DNA of 64,000 nucleotides from Halorubrum sp. BOL3-1 (GTDB taxonomy: Archaea; Halobacteriota; Halobacteria; Halobacteriales; Haloferacaceae). The notes below the pieces were generated by a model, which worked only from the letters and a program-made list of their open reading frames with translations, made no database searches and was not told the origin of the DNA. Shown here one piece after another: positions 19,966 to 29,201 of the stretch. The stretch lies in the NCBI RefSeq assembly GCF_004114375.1, contig NZ_CP034692.1:1612001-1676000 (forward strand), in the 5' to 3' direction. Position numbers and translations under genes: made by a program. Position 1 is the first letter of the stretch. The number at the start of each line of letters is the position of its first letter.

Positions 19966-20071
19966 TCGTCCGGATTTCGGTCGCCCGCCGCTTATATCGT
20001 CCGGCGACGTCCCGACGGGTGAGGTCTCGACCGCCGTCACCCACAAGTCGCGGGCGACCTGAAGGGTCTAC

Positions 20072-20500
20072 GTGTCCTCGAACGATCCGAACCCCAGTTC
20101 CGACGACCGCTCCGACCGCAACGTCCTCGGCGGCGACCTCGAACCGTGCGGCCGCGACCCGACCACCGGCTACCTCCGGGACGGGTACTGCCGCGACGTC
20201 GAGGGGGACGTGGGCGAACACACCCTCTGTGCGGTCGTCACGGCCGAGTTCCTGACGTACAGCCGCGACCGGGGGAACGACCTGATCACGCCGCGCCCCG
20301 AGTTCGACTTCCCCGGACTGGAGCCGGGCGACCGCTGGTGCCTCTGCGTCGGCCGCTGGGTCGAGGCCGCCGAGGCCGGCGTCGCCCCGCCGGTCGTCCT
20401 CGAAGCCACGGACGAGTCCGTCCTGCGGGCGGTCGACGCCGACCGCCTCCGCGAACACGAGTTCGACCCGGAGACGTTCGACCCGGACGGCGTCGAGTGA
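20072..20500 (+). CDS. DUF2237 family protein
   Basis: This 142-residue soluble protein carries the DUF2237 (COG3651) signatures NVLGGDLEPC, PTTGYLRDGYC and GDRWCLCVGRW. Members are conserved in bacteria and haloarchaea and lack an established function. Translation probably begins at the GTG at 20072. It is divergent from polX; the promoters share the 106-base gap. An uncharacterised membrane protein gene follows after 38 bases. Confidence 0.88.
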   Translation: MSSNDPNPSSDDRSDRNVLGGDLEPCGRDPTTGYLRDGYCRDVEGDVGEHTLCAVVTAEFLTYSRDRGNDLITPRPEFDFPGLEPGDRWCLCVGRWVEAAEAGVAPPVVLEATDESVLRAVDADRLREHEFDPETFDPDGVE

Positions 20501-20538
20501 GGGCGGGGCTTTTTCGACGACCGGAGAGACGTGAGAGT

Positions 20539-21588
20539 ATGTCGAACTCGGAGGGCGACTCCGCCGACGCGCCGGACGACCGACTGCGCGAGCGCGCCGA
20601 GCAGAGCCGCGCGAAGCTGTGGCTCCTGCTCGACGCCGACCGCCGGCTCGTCACGGGGGCGATGCTGGCCGTCGTGTTCCTCGCGCTGGGCGGGGCGGGG
20701 TATCTCCTCCCCGGCGCCGAGGCGGCGGTCCGCGGCGGCGACTCGATCGACACGCTGTTCCAGGGGCTGCTGACGGCCACGATCACCGGCGTGACGCTCG
20801 TGCTCACGCTGAACCAGCTGGTGCTCTCACAGGAACTGGGCGCGGCCGGTGACCAGCGCGACCGCATGGAGGGCGCGATGGCGTTCCGGGACGAGGTCGC
20901 CGCCGCGGTCGACCGGCCGGTGAGCCCCGCTGAGCCGGCGGGGTTCCTCCGCGCGCTCGTGGAGACGACGGGCGACCGGGCGGAAGCCCTGAGCGACGCG
21001 GTCGCGGAATCGGCCGACGCGGAGATCCGGTCGTCCGTCGACCGGCTCACGGGCGCCGTCGTGGAGAACGCCGAGAGCGTGTCCGCGGCGCTCGACGGCG
21101 CCCGATTCGGCGAGTTCGGCGCGGTCGCCGCCGCGCTCGATTTCAACTACTCCTGGAAGCTCTTCGCGGGGCGGCGCCTCCGCGAGCGACACGGAGAGGC
21201 GCTAGACGAGGCGGGGACCGAGGCGCTGGACGGGCTGGTCGAGGCGCTGCGGCTGTTCGGCCCCGCCCGCGAACACATCAAGACGCTGTACTTCCAGCGG
21301 GAGCTGATCGACCTGTCGCGACAGATCCTCGCGGCGGGGGTCCCGGCGCTGCTCGTCTCCATCGGGATGGTCGCCTTCTTCGACGCGAGCGCCTACGGCG
21401 TGCGCGTCGCCGGCGTCGAGACGCTCGTGGCGGTCGTCGCCGGCGCGACCACGCTCGCTTTAGTTCCGTTTCTGATCCTCTTGGCGTACATCCTCCGGAT
21501 CATGACGGTCGTGAAGCACACACTCTCGATCGGACCGTTCATCCTCAGGGAGACCGCCGCCGACATCGCCGGCGACGAGGAATCCTAA
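20539..21588 (+). CDS. Uncharacterised haloarchaeal membrane protein
   Basis: This 349-residue protein has two hydrophobic segments near 37-60 and 76-98, a long soluble, mostly helical region (about 100-255), then two more hydrophobic segments near 259-285 and 293-325. The arrangement resembles a channel or sensor-like membrane protein, but I see no diagnostic motif. It lies 38 bases downstream of the DUF2237 gene and converges on an MFS transporter. Confidence 0.7.
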   Translation: MSNSEGDSADAPDDRLRERAEQSRAKLWLLLDADRRLVTGAMLAVVFLALGGAGYLLPGAEAAVRGGDSIDTLFQGLLTATITGVTLVLTLNQLVLSQELGAAGDQRDRMEGAMAFRDEVAAAVDRPVSPAEPAGFLRALVETTGDRAEALSDAVAESADAEIRSSVDRLTGAVVENAESVSAALDGARFGEFGAVAAALDFNYSWKLFAGRRLRERHGEALDEAGTEALDGLVEALRLFGPAREHIKTLYFQRELIDLSRQILAAGVPALLVSIGMVAFFDASAYGVRVAGVETLVAVVAGATTLALVPFLILLAYILRIMTVVKHTLSIGPFILRETAADIAGDEES

Positions 21589-21625
21589 CCGACGACGGCG
21601 TCGCGACGACCAATAATACCGTCCC

Positions 21626-22852
21626 TCACTCCGTCACCCACAGCCCGGCGGCCACGACGGCCGCGAGCCCCATCGACCCGGCGAGCAGCGCGAACGCGGG
21701 CCGGAATCCGACCGCGTCGGCGACGAACCCGACCACGGCCGGCGCGAGCGCGCCGGCGCCCATCAGGAGCGTGCGGACGACGCCCAGCCCGCCGCCGGCC
21801 AGTCGCTCGGGGAGGGCCTCGACGAGGTAGGCGCCGCGGACCGGACGAAAGCCGTGAGACCCGAGTCCCAAGGCGACGACGAGGCCGCCGAGGACGACCG
21901 CTCCCGATCCCGCGAGCGCGACGACCCCCGCGAGGGCCGCGGCCGCCAGCCCGAGCGCGACGACCATCACCGGGAACCGACCGAGCCGGTCCGAGAGGTC
22001 GCCGGAAGCGAGCTGGACGAACGTGACCGCGAACAGCGCGGAGTACAGCAGGCTCGCGGTCGTCGTCGCGAGCGCGGCCGTCTCCGAGAGGTACAGCGGG
22101 AGGAACGCGACCGTCCCGTTGTACGCGAACGAGAAGGCGACCGTGACGAGCACGAACGCCGCGACCCGCCGGTCCTCGAACAGCGCGAGGTAGTCGCGGG
22201 CGCTCGGTTTCGGACCGTCGCGTTCCGGGCCGCGGTCGGCGCCGTCCGGGAGCCGCCCCGGCACGCGGACCAGGAAGGCGGCGGCGAGCCCGAGGGCGAC
22301 GAGGCCGGTGACGACAAAGAGCGCGCGCCAGTCCGCGCCCGGCAGCCGCGAGAGGAGGGCGTCGAGCGCGGGCGGCGCCGACACGAAGAGCACCACCGCC
22401 GCGGGCGCGACGACACCACCGAACGCCCCGAAGGTGTCGTGAGCGCCGAGCGCGCGTCCGGTTCGAACCGGATACACGCGCGAGAGCAGCCTGATCGCGA
22501 CCGTCTTGTGCGCGCCCGTGCCGGCGCCGATGACGAGCATCGCGGCCGCGAGCGCGGCGAAGGGCGCGTCGAACAGGATCGCGAGTGACCCGACGCCCGC
22601 GACGGCCGCTCCCGCCGTGATCACCCGGACCGCACCGACGCGGTCGGCGACCGCGCCGCTCGGGAACTGCATCAGCGCGTAGACGGCCATGAATCCCGAG
22701 AACGCGGCGCCGACGGCGGCGTTGCTCACGCCGTAGTTCGCCCGGAACGGCTCGAAGAGCGGCGGGAACGCGTACCGAACGAACTTCCCGAGAAACCAGA
22801 TCAGGGCGGTCAGCGCGAGCACGTCATACTCCCTGACTCGCCCGAGGTTCAT
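21626..22852 (-). CDS. Major facilitator superfamily transporter
   Basis: This 408-residue transporter has about twelve membrane segments and the MFS motif GAVADRVGAVRV after helix 2, repeated in weaker form (DLSDRLGRFPVMV) after helix 8. The conserved YPVRTGRALGAHDTFGAFG region in helices 4-5 is typical of the drug- or anion-exporter side of the family. I choose the ATG at 22850-22852 (MNLGRVREYD); an ATG eight codons upstream is less family-like. The substrate is unknown. Confidence 0.85.
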   Translation of the reverse strand: MNLGRVREYDVLALTALIWFLGKFVRYAFPPLFEPFRANYGVSNAAVGAAFSGFMAVYALMQFPSGAVADRVGAVRVITAGAAVAGVGSLAILFDAPFAALAAAMLVIGAGTGAHKTVAIRLLSRVYPVRTGRALGAHDTFGAFGGVVAPAAVVLFVSAPPALDALLSRLPGADWRALFVVTGLVALGLAAAFLVRVPGRLPDGADRGPERDGPKPSARDYLALFEDRRVAAFVLVTVAFSFAYNGTVAFLPLYLSETAALATTTASLLYSALFAVTFVQLASGDLSDRLGRFPVMVVALGLAAAALAGVVALAGSGAVVLGGLVVALGLGSHGFRPVRGAYLVEALPERLAGGGLGVVRTLLMGAGALAPAVVGFVADAVGFRPAFALLAGSMGLAAVVAAGLWVTE

Positions 22853-23074
22853 CGAGCGACCGTAGCCCGGTGGCACGGATAAGCGTCGTGAAGGCGGTCG
22901 ACGAGTCAGCGGGCCGCGTCGACGTCGGCCGTCGCGGCGGCCTTCGGCGCCGCCGCGGGGAGGCGGACCGTCTGTCGGCGAGCCGCTCAGCGGGGAATCA
23001 TCGGAGTCCCGAACGATACGGCGGACCCCGGGGAGGCAGTCAGGAGCAGTGGCGGCGCGTCGTCGGCGAGCGAG

Positions 23075-24469
23075 TCAGAACGGGCCCTTCCCGCCGCCCA
23101 TCATATCGCCGAGCCCGCCGCCCCCCTCGCCGCCCATCTTCTTCATCATGCGCTGCATGTCGCCCTCGCCCATCCCCTGGAACTGGCCGATCGTCTCCTC
23201 CATCATCGAGTGCTGTTCTAAGAGCTGCTGGACCGTTTCCTCGTCGGTGCCGGAGCCGCGGGCGATGCGCTCGACGCGGGACTGGCCGACGACGCGGGGG
23301 TTCTCCAGCTCCGCTTCCGTCATCGAGTCCATGATGCGCTCGAAGCGGCGCATCCGGTCTTGGGTGACGTCCATCGCGTCGTCCGGGAGCTCGTCCATCA
23401 TCCCGCCGCCCAGCCCGGGGATCATGTCCATCACCTGGTCGAGGGGGCCCATCTTGTTCATCGCGTCCATCTGGCGTTTCATGTCCTTCAGGGTGAACTC
23501 CCCTTTCAGCATGTCCTCGGGGTCCCAGTCGTCGTCCTCCTCCTGGGTCTCCTGCATCGCGCGCTCGACGCGCTCGGAGAGCTGCTTCAGGTCGCCCATC
23601 CCGAGCAGGCGGGAGATGAACCCGGACGGCTCGAACCGCTCGATGTCCTGAACCGTCTCGCCAGCGCCGAGGAACGCGATGGAGGAGTCGGTCTCGTTGA
23701 CCGCGGTCAGCGCGCCCCCGCCCTTCGCGGTCCCGTCGAGCTTGGTGATCATCACGCCCTCGATACCGATGGACGCCTCGAACTGGCGGGCCTGCTCTTT
23801 CGCGCCCTGCCCGATCGCGGCGTCTAAGACGAGCAGCGAGCGGTCGGGGTCGACGGCGCTCTCGATCTCTTCGATCTCCGCGATGAGGTCGTCTTCGAGC
23901 GCGTGGCGCCCGGCGGTGTCGACGATGTGGACGTCGGAGTCCTCGGTCGCTTCGAGGCCGTCGCGAGCGATCTGAACGGGGTCGTCCGCGTCGGGATCGC
24001 CGTAGAACTCGACCTCGGCGCGCTCGCACATCTGTTTCGCCTGGTCGTACGCGCCCGGCCGGAACGTATCGGTCTGGATGACCGCGGGGCGGAGCCCCTT
24101 CTTCGAGAACCACCACGCCATCTTCGCCGCCGAGGTGGTCTTCCCCGACCCCTGAAGCCCGGCGAGGAGGATCGTCTGGTTTTCGAGGGGGAGTTCGGTG
24201 GAGTCACCGACCAGCTCGACCATCTCCTCGTAGACGATCTTGAGGACGTGGTCCTTCGCGGTCGTGCCGCCCGGCGGCTCCTCTTCGAGGGCGCGGGACT
24301 TGATCGAGTCCGACAGCTCCATCACGAGGGAGACGTCGACGTCGGCGGACAGCAGCGAGCGCTGGATCTCTTTGACGATCTCCTCGACGTCGCTCTCGGA
24401 GAGTCGGGACTTTCCCTGGAGCTTGTCGAGGCTGCTCCGCAGGGACGTACCGAGGTCGTCGAGTACCAT
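23075..24469 (-). CDS. srp54: Signal recognition particle GTPase SRP54
   Basis: This 464-residue protein binds signal sequences and 7S RNA and delivers ribosomes to the membrane. It has the N domain (1-95), the GTPase G domain with GLQGSGKTT (G1, near 110), DTAGRH (G3) and [10 protein letters not shown] (G4), and the methionine-rich M domain from about 310 (MQRMMKKMG, with many Met). The C-terminus is GGGKGPF. Length and domain order are exactly those of archaeal SRP54. The 200 bases downstream (22877-23074) show no gene. Confidence 0.97.
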   Translation of the reverse strand: MVLDDLGTSLRSSLDKLQGKSRLSESDVEEIVKEIQRSLLSADVDVSLVMELSDSIKSRALEEEPPGGTTAKDHVLKIVYEEMVELVGDSTELPLENQTILLAGLQGSGKTTSAAKMAWWFSKKGLRPAVIQTDTFRPGAYDQAKQMCERAEVEFYGDPDADDPVQIARDGLEATEDSDVHIVDTAGRHALEDDLIAEIEEIESAVDPDRSLLVLDAAIGQGAKEQARQFEASIGIEGVMITKLDGTAKGGGALTAVNETDSSIAFLGAGETVQDIERFEPSGFISRLLGMGDLKQLSERVERAMQETQEEDDDWDPEDMLKGEFTLKDMKRQMDAMNKMGPLDQVMDMIPGLGGGMMDELPDDAMDVTQDRMRRFERIMDSMTEAELENPRVVGQSRVERIARGSGTDEETVQQLLEQHSMMEETIGQFQGMGEGDMQRMMKKMGGEGGGGLGDMMGGGKGPF

Positions 24470-24526
24470 TTGCCGGAGATAGGCGGGCGACGCGGTAAAG
24501 CTTTGTTCGTCGGCGGCCGCCGGCCC

Positions 24527-25389
24527 TCACTCGCGGCCGGGACCGTCGACGAGCCGCGCACCCGCGGCGTCGATCCGACAGGTCTCCGACTCGTACCCCG
24601 CGTCGGAGAGGCCGGTCCCGGGCGCGAAGACGGTGCGGCCGAGCATCGCCATCGCGGCCTCTCCCCCCGCCTCGTCGACCGCCGCGATCGCCTCGGCGAC
24701 CTCGGGGACGAGGAGGTCCGCTTCGCGGGCGAACCCGCGAGCGGCGTCCATCAGCGTGGGAAGCCGCGGGTCCGCTCGGAGCCGTTCGAGCGCCGCCCCC
24801 CGGCGGCGGAGAGGACCGCCGTGTCGCCGCCGAGGACGGTCTCGGTCGACAGCTCACCGAAGGTGACGTACTCCACGCACGCGGTCGCCGGCACCCCGTC
24901 GAGAACGCCGGCGCTCGGTGCCCCCGGCTCCAGTCGGACCGGGACCCCGCCGCGCGCCTGCGCGACGACATCGCCGAGCCCGGTCCCGCGCCCGACCTCC
25001 GCAGCGTGAGCGATCCGAACGAGCTCGTTTTCGGAGCGCCCGCGGTCGAACGCGCTGTTCGCCGCGAGGGCGGTCCCGAGCGCTGCGGCACCGGAAACCC
25101 CGAACCCGGCACCGATCGGGAGGTCCGTCTCGACCGCGGCGTCGGCGCCGCCGGCGTCCAGGTCGGTGAGGACGTCCTCGACCGCGCCGATCGATCCAGT
25201 CTCGCCGTCGATCGTTCGGCCGCCCGTTTCGTCGCTCGCGTCGCCCGACGAGACGGTGACGGTCACGCCGTCGGTGAGCGCCACCCCGGCGCCGCGCGAC
25301 CCGGCGACCGCGGGGTCGCTGGCGGGGTGCGCGCTGAAGAAGGCGGTGACGTGACCCGGGACGAACGCGGTCGCCCGCTGGCTACTCAT
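24527..25389 (-). pseudogene. pok: Pantoate kinase, interrupted by a one-base frameshift
   Basis: The first reading frame from the ATG at 25387-25389 gives a GHMP kinase opening (ATAFVPGHVTAFFSAHP, then PIGAGFGVSGAAALG) of the archaeal pantoate kinase type, which makes 4-phosphopantoate for coenzyme A. At a run of six cytosines, 24796-24801 (G6 on the coding strand), this frame is lost. Restoring one G joins it smoothly to the second frame (ALERLRADPRLPTLMDAARGF through to the stop at 24527-24529). The full protein would be about 288 residues. Pantoate kinase is needed for CoA synthesis in archaea, so a homopolymer sequencing error is as likely as a real mutation. Confidence 0.85.
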
Positions 25390-25528
25390 GTGGCGGCGGA
25401 CGAGCGGGTCGCGATTAACGGTTGTTATCGGAGACGGAACGGACGAGAGCCGGTGCGTGCGCGGTGGGATGATTCCGGCTCGGGCCGACACCGCAGGCAT
25501 AAATACCGGCCGGGCGAACGCGGACCGT

Positions 25529-26047
25529 ATGCGAAGCCAGTTGCGTCCCGTCCTCGCCGCCGTGCTTGCGCTGGTCCTCCCGGGGCTCGGTCACCTCACC
25601 CTCCGCCGATGGGGGCGGGCGCTGCTGTGGCACCTGACTATTGTCGGCGGCGGGGTGGCGCTGTTCGCGCTGTACGAGGTCGAGCCGATCGACCCCCTCG
25701 CAGACCCCGCGGCGGTGTCGGCCGCGATCCCGACCGACGTGGCGCTGCCCGTCGCGCTCCTGTTCGCGCTGTCGGCGCTCGACGCGTACCTCGTCGGACG
25801 GGCGGACGTCGCGGAACGCGAGCGGGCCGACGCCGCCGCCGAGGCGGTGCGTCGCCGCGCCGCGAGCGCGGACGGCGACGACGTCCCGAAAGGCGACCGG
25901 ATCCCGCCGAACGCGGCCGTCACCGGCGAGGACGGCGAGACGCTCGAAGTGACCTGCCCGCACTGCGGCAAGGAGACCGACGCCGACCTCGACTTCTGTC
26001 ACTGGTGTACCGAGCCGCTTCCGTGGGGGGAGACGGACGATCGCTGA
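25529..26047 (+). CDS. Membrane protein with C-terminal zinc ribbon
   Basis: This 172-residue protein has two hydrophobic segments (about 8-45 and 65-85), a charged linker, and a zinc ribbon with CPHC and CHWC near residues 144-162. The ATG at 25529 is preceded by a TATA-like CATAAATA at 25498-25505, giving a leaderless transcript. It is divergent from pantoate kinase. Function unknown; it is of the small haloarchaeal membrane/zinc-ribbon class. Confidence 0.75.
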   Translation: MRSQLRPVLAAVLALVLPGLGHLTLRRWGRALLWHLTIVGGGVALFALYEVEPIDPLADPAAVSAAIPTDVALPVALLFALSALDAYLVGRADVAERERADAAAEAVRRRAASADGDDVPKGDRIPPNAAVTGEDGETLEVTCPHCGKETDADLDFCHWCTEPLPWGETDDR

Positions 26048-26230
26048 CGGGGCCGGCACCGCCGGTACTGCCGGCACCGTCGCAGCCGCGAACCGGGTCG
26101 TCGGGCGAGCGTCGTCGGGTGAGCGGGAGACCGAGCGCCCCAGTAGTTTCTCACCGCTGATAACTGAGGGCCAACTATCATATGACCTCGCCGCGAGATT
26201 TCGGGTACGGACGCGAACGACGGACGGAAC

Positions 26231-26716
26231 ATGAGTCTGAATCCAAGACGGTACGACGTACGGGAGCTGCGCCGGATCGCGGACGCGCCGCGGGACGGCG
26301 GAGACGGAGCGCCTCGGGAGCGGGCGCTCCGGCAGCCGAACCGGAACCGGGCCGAGCAGGCGGCGCGCTCGGCCGCGTTCACCGAGCTGCTCCAGCGTCA
26401 GCGAGGTCAGCGGCTGAACGGCGGCGGCACCGCGGATCGGCCGTATCTGACGGCGATCCCGGCGGCACCCGCGGCGGAACGCGAGATCGGCGAGTGGCTC
26501 GGCTACCTCGTCGACGTTGGCGGCCACGTGCGGGCCCGGGACGCGCTGTCCTACTACGGCGAACTCGGCTGGGTCGCTGACGACGCGGTCGCGGCGCTGC
26601 GGCGCCGCCTCGAGGGGTTCGACGCCCCGAGGCGCGACCGGCCGTTCACGCCCGCGGACCACCGGATCAGCCTCGTCTCCATCGTCCGGATCGCTTCGTG
26701 TGCGAGTGACCAATGA
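26231..26716 (+). CDS. Stand-alone FlaD/E-domain (archaellum accessory) protein
   Basis: This 161-residue protein has a basic N-terminal region and then a FlaD/E (Fla_CE) domain from about residue 73: PYLTAIPAAPAAEREIGEWL, then GYLVDVGGHVRARDAL and YYGELGWVADDAVAALRRRLEGF. In the archaellum the FlaC/D/E proteins form the cytosolic ring linking the motor to chemotaxis. This copy is away from any archaellum cluster. Its stop overlaps the start of an actin-like gene (ATGA at 26713-26716), so the two are translationally coupled. Confidence 0.85.
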   Translation: MSLNPRRYDVRELRRIADAPRDGGDGAPRERALRQPNRNRAEQAARSAAFTELLQRQRGQRLNGGGTADRPYLTAIPAAPAAEREIGEWLGYLVDVGGHVRARDALSYYGELGWVADDAVAALRRRLEGFDAPRRDRPFTPADHRISLVSIVRIASCASDQ

Positions 26717-27765
26717 GCGACGACGAATCCACGGACATCAACGACACGGACGAATCGGCGGCGGTCGGCGTGAAATTAGGCAGCACCCGAACGGTGCTCG
26801 ACGTCCCCGACGGGCGGGGCGGACGCGAGCGTCACTCGGTGCTGACCTGCCTGGCGACCTACGAGGACGCGATCACCGGCGAGGAGAAGGTGCTGTTCGG
26901 TGAGGAGGCGGCGGTGGAGTACCCCGACCGCGTGCGCTTCATGCTCCGCTCGGGACTCCCCGAGGACGACGACAGCGTCGCGGACGCCGAGCGCTTCTTC
27001 GAGGCGGTCGTGGACGCCCACGACGTGCCCGAGGACAGCGCGGTCGTCTACGCGGTGCCGACCATCGACAACGAGGCGGGCGTCGAGAACCTCAAGTCGG
27101 TGATCGAGGGGTCCTCCATCGGCGAGGTCGAGACGCGGAGCTACCCCGAGTCGCTGTGCGGGGCGATCCCCGCCTACGGCGACGACCTCGACGCGATCGA
27201 CGAGGTGTTCGTCTCGGTGAACCTCGGCTCGACGACGATGGAGGCGTGCGCCTACCGGCGCGGCGAGCAGCTCTCGCCGTTCTCGACCGGCTCGGTGACG
27301 GGTAACGAGGTCGACCGCCGGATCGTCGCCGCCGTCGAGGAGGAGAGCCAGGGGCGCGTCCACATCGACCGGACGACCGCTCGGGAGTACAAAGAGCAGC
27401 ACGGCGACGTGTACGACTTCGAGCCGTTCACCGACGTGGTCCAGCAGCCGGGCGGCGGGAGCCACGAGTTCACCGTCGACCGAGGCGTTCAGGAGCCGAT
27501 CGACCGCTACATCGACGAGGCGGTCGACGTGGTCGCAAACGAGTTCCTCCCCGAACTCGCGAACGAGCACATGAAGCCCTACCAGCTCGCGCTCGGCCGC
27601 CCCATCGCCGCCACCGGCGGCATGGCGTGTATCCCCGGCCTGACCGAGGAGTTCGAAGAGCGGCTCAGCGAGGAGCTGGACCGCGAGGTCGAGGTCGTCT
27701 CGCCCGACGAGCCCGCGCTCGCGGCCGCGGACGGCGCGGCGCGGATCGCGGCCCGACTGGTCTGA
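26713..27765 (+). CDS. Actin/MreB-superfamily ATPase (salactin/volactin-like)
   Basis: This 350-residue protein shows the actin-fold ATPase motifs in order: phosphate-1 VGVKLGSTRTV near 18-28, phosphate-2 VSVNLGSTTMEACAY near 156-170, and adenosine motif ATGGMACIPG near 300-309. The length is that of MreB-like proteins without insertions. Haloarchaea have such cytoskeletal actins (salactin, volactin) involved in shape or growth; which of these this gene represents needs a tree. The upstream overlapping FlaD/E-domain gene suggests a link between the filament and the polar motility apparatus. Confidence 0.85.
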   Translation: MSDDESTDINDTDESAAVGVKLGSTRTVLDVPDGRGGRERHSVLTCLATYEDAITGEEKVLFGEEAAVEYPDRVRFMLRSGLPEDDDSVADAERFFEAVVDAHDVPEDSAVVYAVPTIDNEAGVENLKSVIEGSSIGEVETRSYPESLCGAIPAYGDDLDAIDEVFVSVNLGSTTMEACAYRRGEQLSPFSTGSVTGNEVDRRIVAAVEEESQGRVHIDRTTAREYKEQHGDVYDFEPFTDVVQQPGGGSHEFTVDRGVQEPIDRYIDEAVDVVANEFLPELANEHMKPYQLALGRPIAATGGMACIPGLTEEFEERLSEELDREVEVVSPDEPALAAADGAARIAARLV

Positions 27766-27880
27766 GCGGCGCGCGAGCGGTTCGTGTTTTGTCACCGGCG
27801 GGCGATACGCGGTACAGTTCGCCGGTCTCGCTGTAGTATTTAAGTAGCCGCGGCCGGCTGCGACGATTTTCTATAACTTA

Positions 27881-28134
27881 ATGCGGTGGCGCGCACCTCC
27901 GAGCGGCCGTTTTTAAACGGCCGCGAGGAGCGCCGCGCGAGGGAGTCGCTGGCGGTCGAGCGAAGCGAAGACCACCAGCGACGAGACTGGGGAGGCGTGA
28001 GGTGCTGTGCGGGGCGGGATTCGGAGGGGCAGTCGCGAGGCGGTGTTCGCGTTGGTCAGCGATTTATAAACAGGAATACGATCGTACAGCCGAGCGACTG
28101 GGGATTCGACGGTGTTCACTGCGCCGTCGCTGAC
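27881..28134 (+). repeat. Dispersed intergenic repeat, copy A
   Basis: This segment shares its start (ATGCGGTGGCGCGC), two internal blocks around 27980-28044 and its end block (GCGACTGGGG through TCGCTGAC) with 62599-62926, with different sequence between blocks. Reading frames across it are arginine- and alanine-rich and look like artefacts. I have the impression of a widespread haloarchaeal intergenic repeat whose reverse strand is often annotated as spurious proteins; that is recollection, not a search. Confidence 0.7.
27903..27924. repeat. Perfect 10-base-arm palindrome
   Basis: Arms GCGGCCGTTT and AAACGGCCGC are separated by TT. It lies near the left end of repeat copy A and could fold as a hairpin in RNA from either strand, acting as a terminator for the actin-like gene or a protein-binding site. 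Confidence 0.6.
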
Positions 28135-28273
28135 GCGTAAATACGCACCAGCGACAATCGGTTGGTTGTGTCACCGATCCCCGATCCGCGTCACGCACTA
28201 CTGTTCCGAAGCGACCCGAACACCCCGAAAAGACGCATACACCGCGAAGAGACGTATAAATCCGAAGAGCCGC

Positions 28274-28762
28274 TTACACTTCGAACAGCCGCTTGGCGTC
28301 CTCTGCCTGTCTGCGGTATATCCCTCGCCCCTTCAGCCGCGGCACCTCGTGGCGGTGGAGCCGCTCGGACTCGGTGTCGTACACGAGCGGAAACACGTTC
28401 GTCCGCCGCCTCGCGGCCGTGAAACCGGACATCGCGTCGAGCAGCGACGCGTCCGGGTCCGGGACCGCGAAGGTCACGTAGCCGATGGGCGTGGGAGATT
28501 CGCCGCCGTCGGCTCGTTCCGGTCGATCGTCGACCCGGTCGGCGAGCGCGTCGCGGAACGACTCGGCGGTCTCGACGAGCGTCTCCGCGTCGACGTTCGC
28601 GGCCTCAACGACGGTCGCTAACACCGCGACCGCGCCGAGGGTGTCGTCCGTCTCGCGGGTCGCCCACAGGCGGTCGAACCCCGCCGCCCGCTCGTCGACC
28701 GCGTCGAAGCCGTGTTCGCGCCGGTTCGCGGCGACCGCGTCCCGGTACTGGGTCGGATCCAT
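28274..28762 (-). CDS. Conserved haloarchaeal protein, unknown function
   Basis: This 162-residue acidic protein starts at the ATG 28760-28762 (MDPTQYRDAVAANRREHG). An AT-rich TTTTTTACC element on the same strand about 26 bases upstream supports a leaderless start there and not at 28783. Its C-terminal part (FPLVYDTESERLHRHEVPRL, then KGRGIYRRQ) recurs in a truncated copy at 45320-45481. No domain is recognised. It stands immediately outside the tRNA-like repeats at the left edge of the putative integrated element. Confidence 0.75.
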   Translation of the reverse strand: MDPTQYRDAVAANRREHGFDAVDERAAGFDRLWATRETDDTLGAVAVLATVVEAANVDAETLVETAESFRDALADRVDDRPERADGGESPTPIGYVTFAVPDPDASLLDAMSGFTAARRRTNVFPLVYDTESERLHRHEVPRLKGRGIYRRQAEDAKRLFEV

Positions 28763-28866
28763 AACTCTCCTAACGACCCGCATGGTAAAAAATGACACAG
28801 GTGGAGCGCGACCGAGAGTCGACGGCGGAACCACGACGTGGTCACGGATCGGGTGGAATGTGCGAG

Positions 28867-28978
28867 TAGTCCCGGGCAGGTTCGAACCTCGGTCACTCCG
28901 CTTCGCTCCGTTCCCTGCTTCGAATCCGCGTTGTGACTATTCGCGCTCACCTCGTTCGCGCAGAATAGTCCCGGGCGG
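28867..28978. repeat. tRNA-Gln 3'-end-like sequences, candidate att site
   Basis: Two tRNA-3'-end-like segments lie here in the same orientation as tRNA-Gln: TAGTCCCGGGC plus a T-loop-like TTCGAACC at 28867-28888, and an exact 14-base copy of the tRNA-Gln end (ATAGTCCCGGGCGG) at 28965-28978, matching 45938-45951. Between them lies TTCGAATCCGC. Such arrays beside an integrase gene are what archaeal site-specific integration into tRNA genes leaves. The integrase gene starts about 475 bases to the right. Confidence 0.5.
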
Positions 28979-29201
28979 GGGTGACACTCAGAATTTTGAA
29001 TCTTTGCGTTTTATTCTAGTTCGCAACAAGAAATTGTTTGTTTTGCTTCTTAATCAGTGGTTTTAAGTATTTTGAGCGCATATGATTGTGTGTGAGCGGG
29101 TGGTCCCGCGTGGTCTCTGGCGTGGACCTTTGAGAGGACAGGGTTCGACCCCCTGTGTGGGGCATCGATTCCGTGGAAGCAAAGGTTACGCCAGAAAGGT
29201 G

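Larger units (their letters stand above)
27766..28273. other. Intergenic region with dispersed repeat, no gene seen
   Basis: About 500 bases separate the actin-like gene from the next convergent gene. No reading frame here looks like a protein. It contains one copy of a dispersed repeat (27881-28134), a strong palindrome near its left end, and after it three imperfect repeats of CCGAARAGACG between 28216 and 28270. Confidence 0.6.

Noticed and set aside
17563-20022. An 819-codon open frame on the plus strand
   Set aside because: It is antisense to the Mut7-C and PolX genes; its composition (Arg, Val and Asp rich, no domain) is that of the complement of a GC-rich coding frame.
29095-29165. 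A tRNA-like T-arm (CAGGG-TTCGACC-CCCTG) ahead of the integrase
   Set aside because: No matching 5' acceptor strand (CCCCACA or GCCCCAC) lies within tRNA distance upstream, and the D- and anticodon arms cannot be folded convincingly. It may be a remnant of another attachment site.
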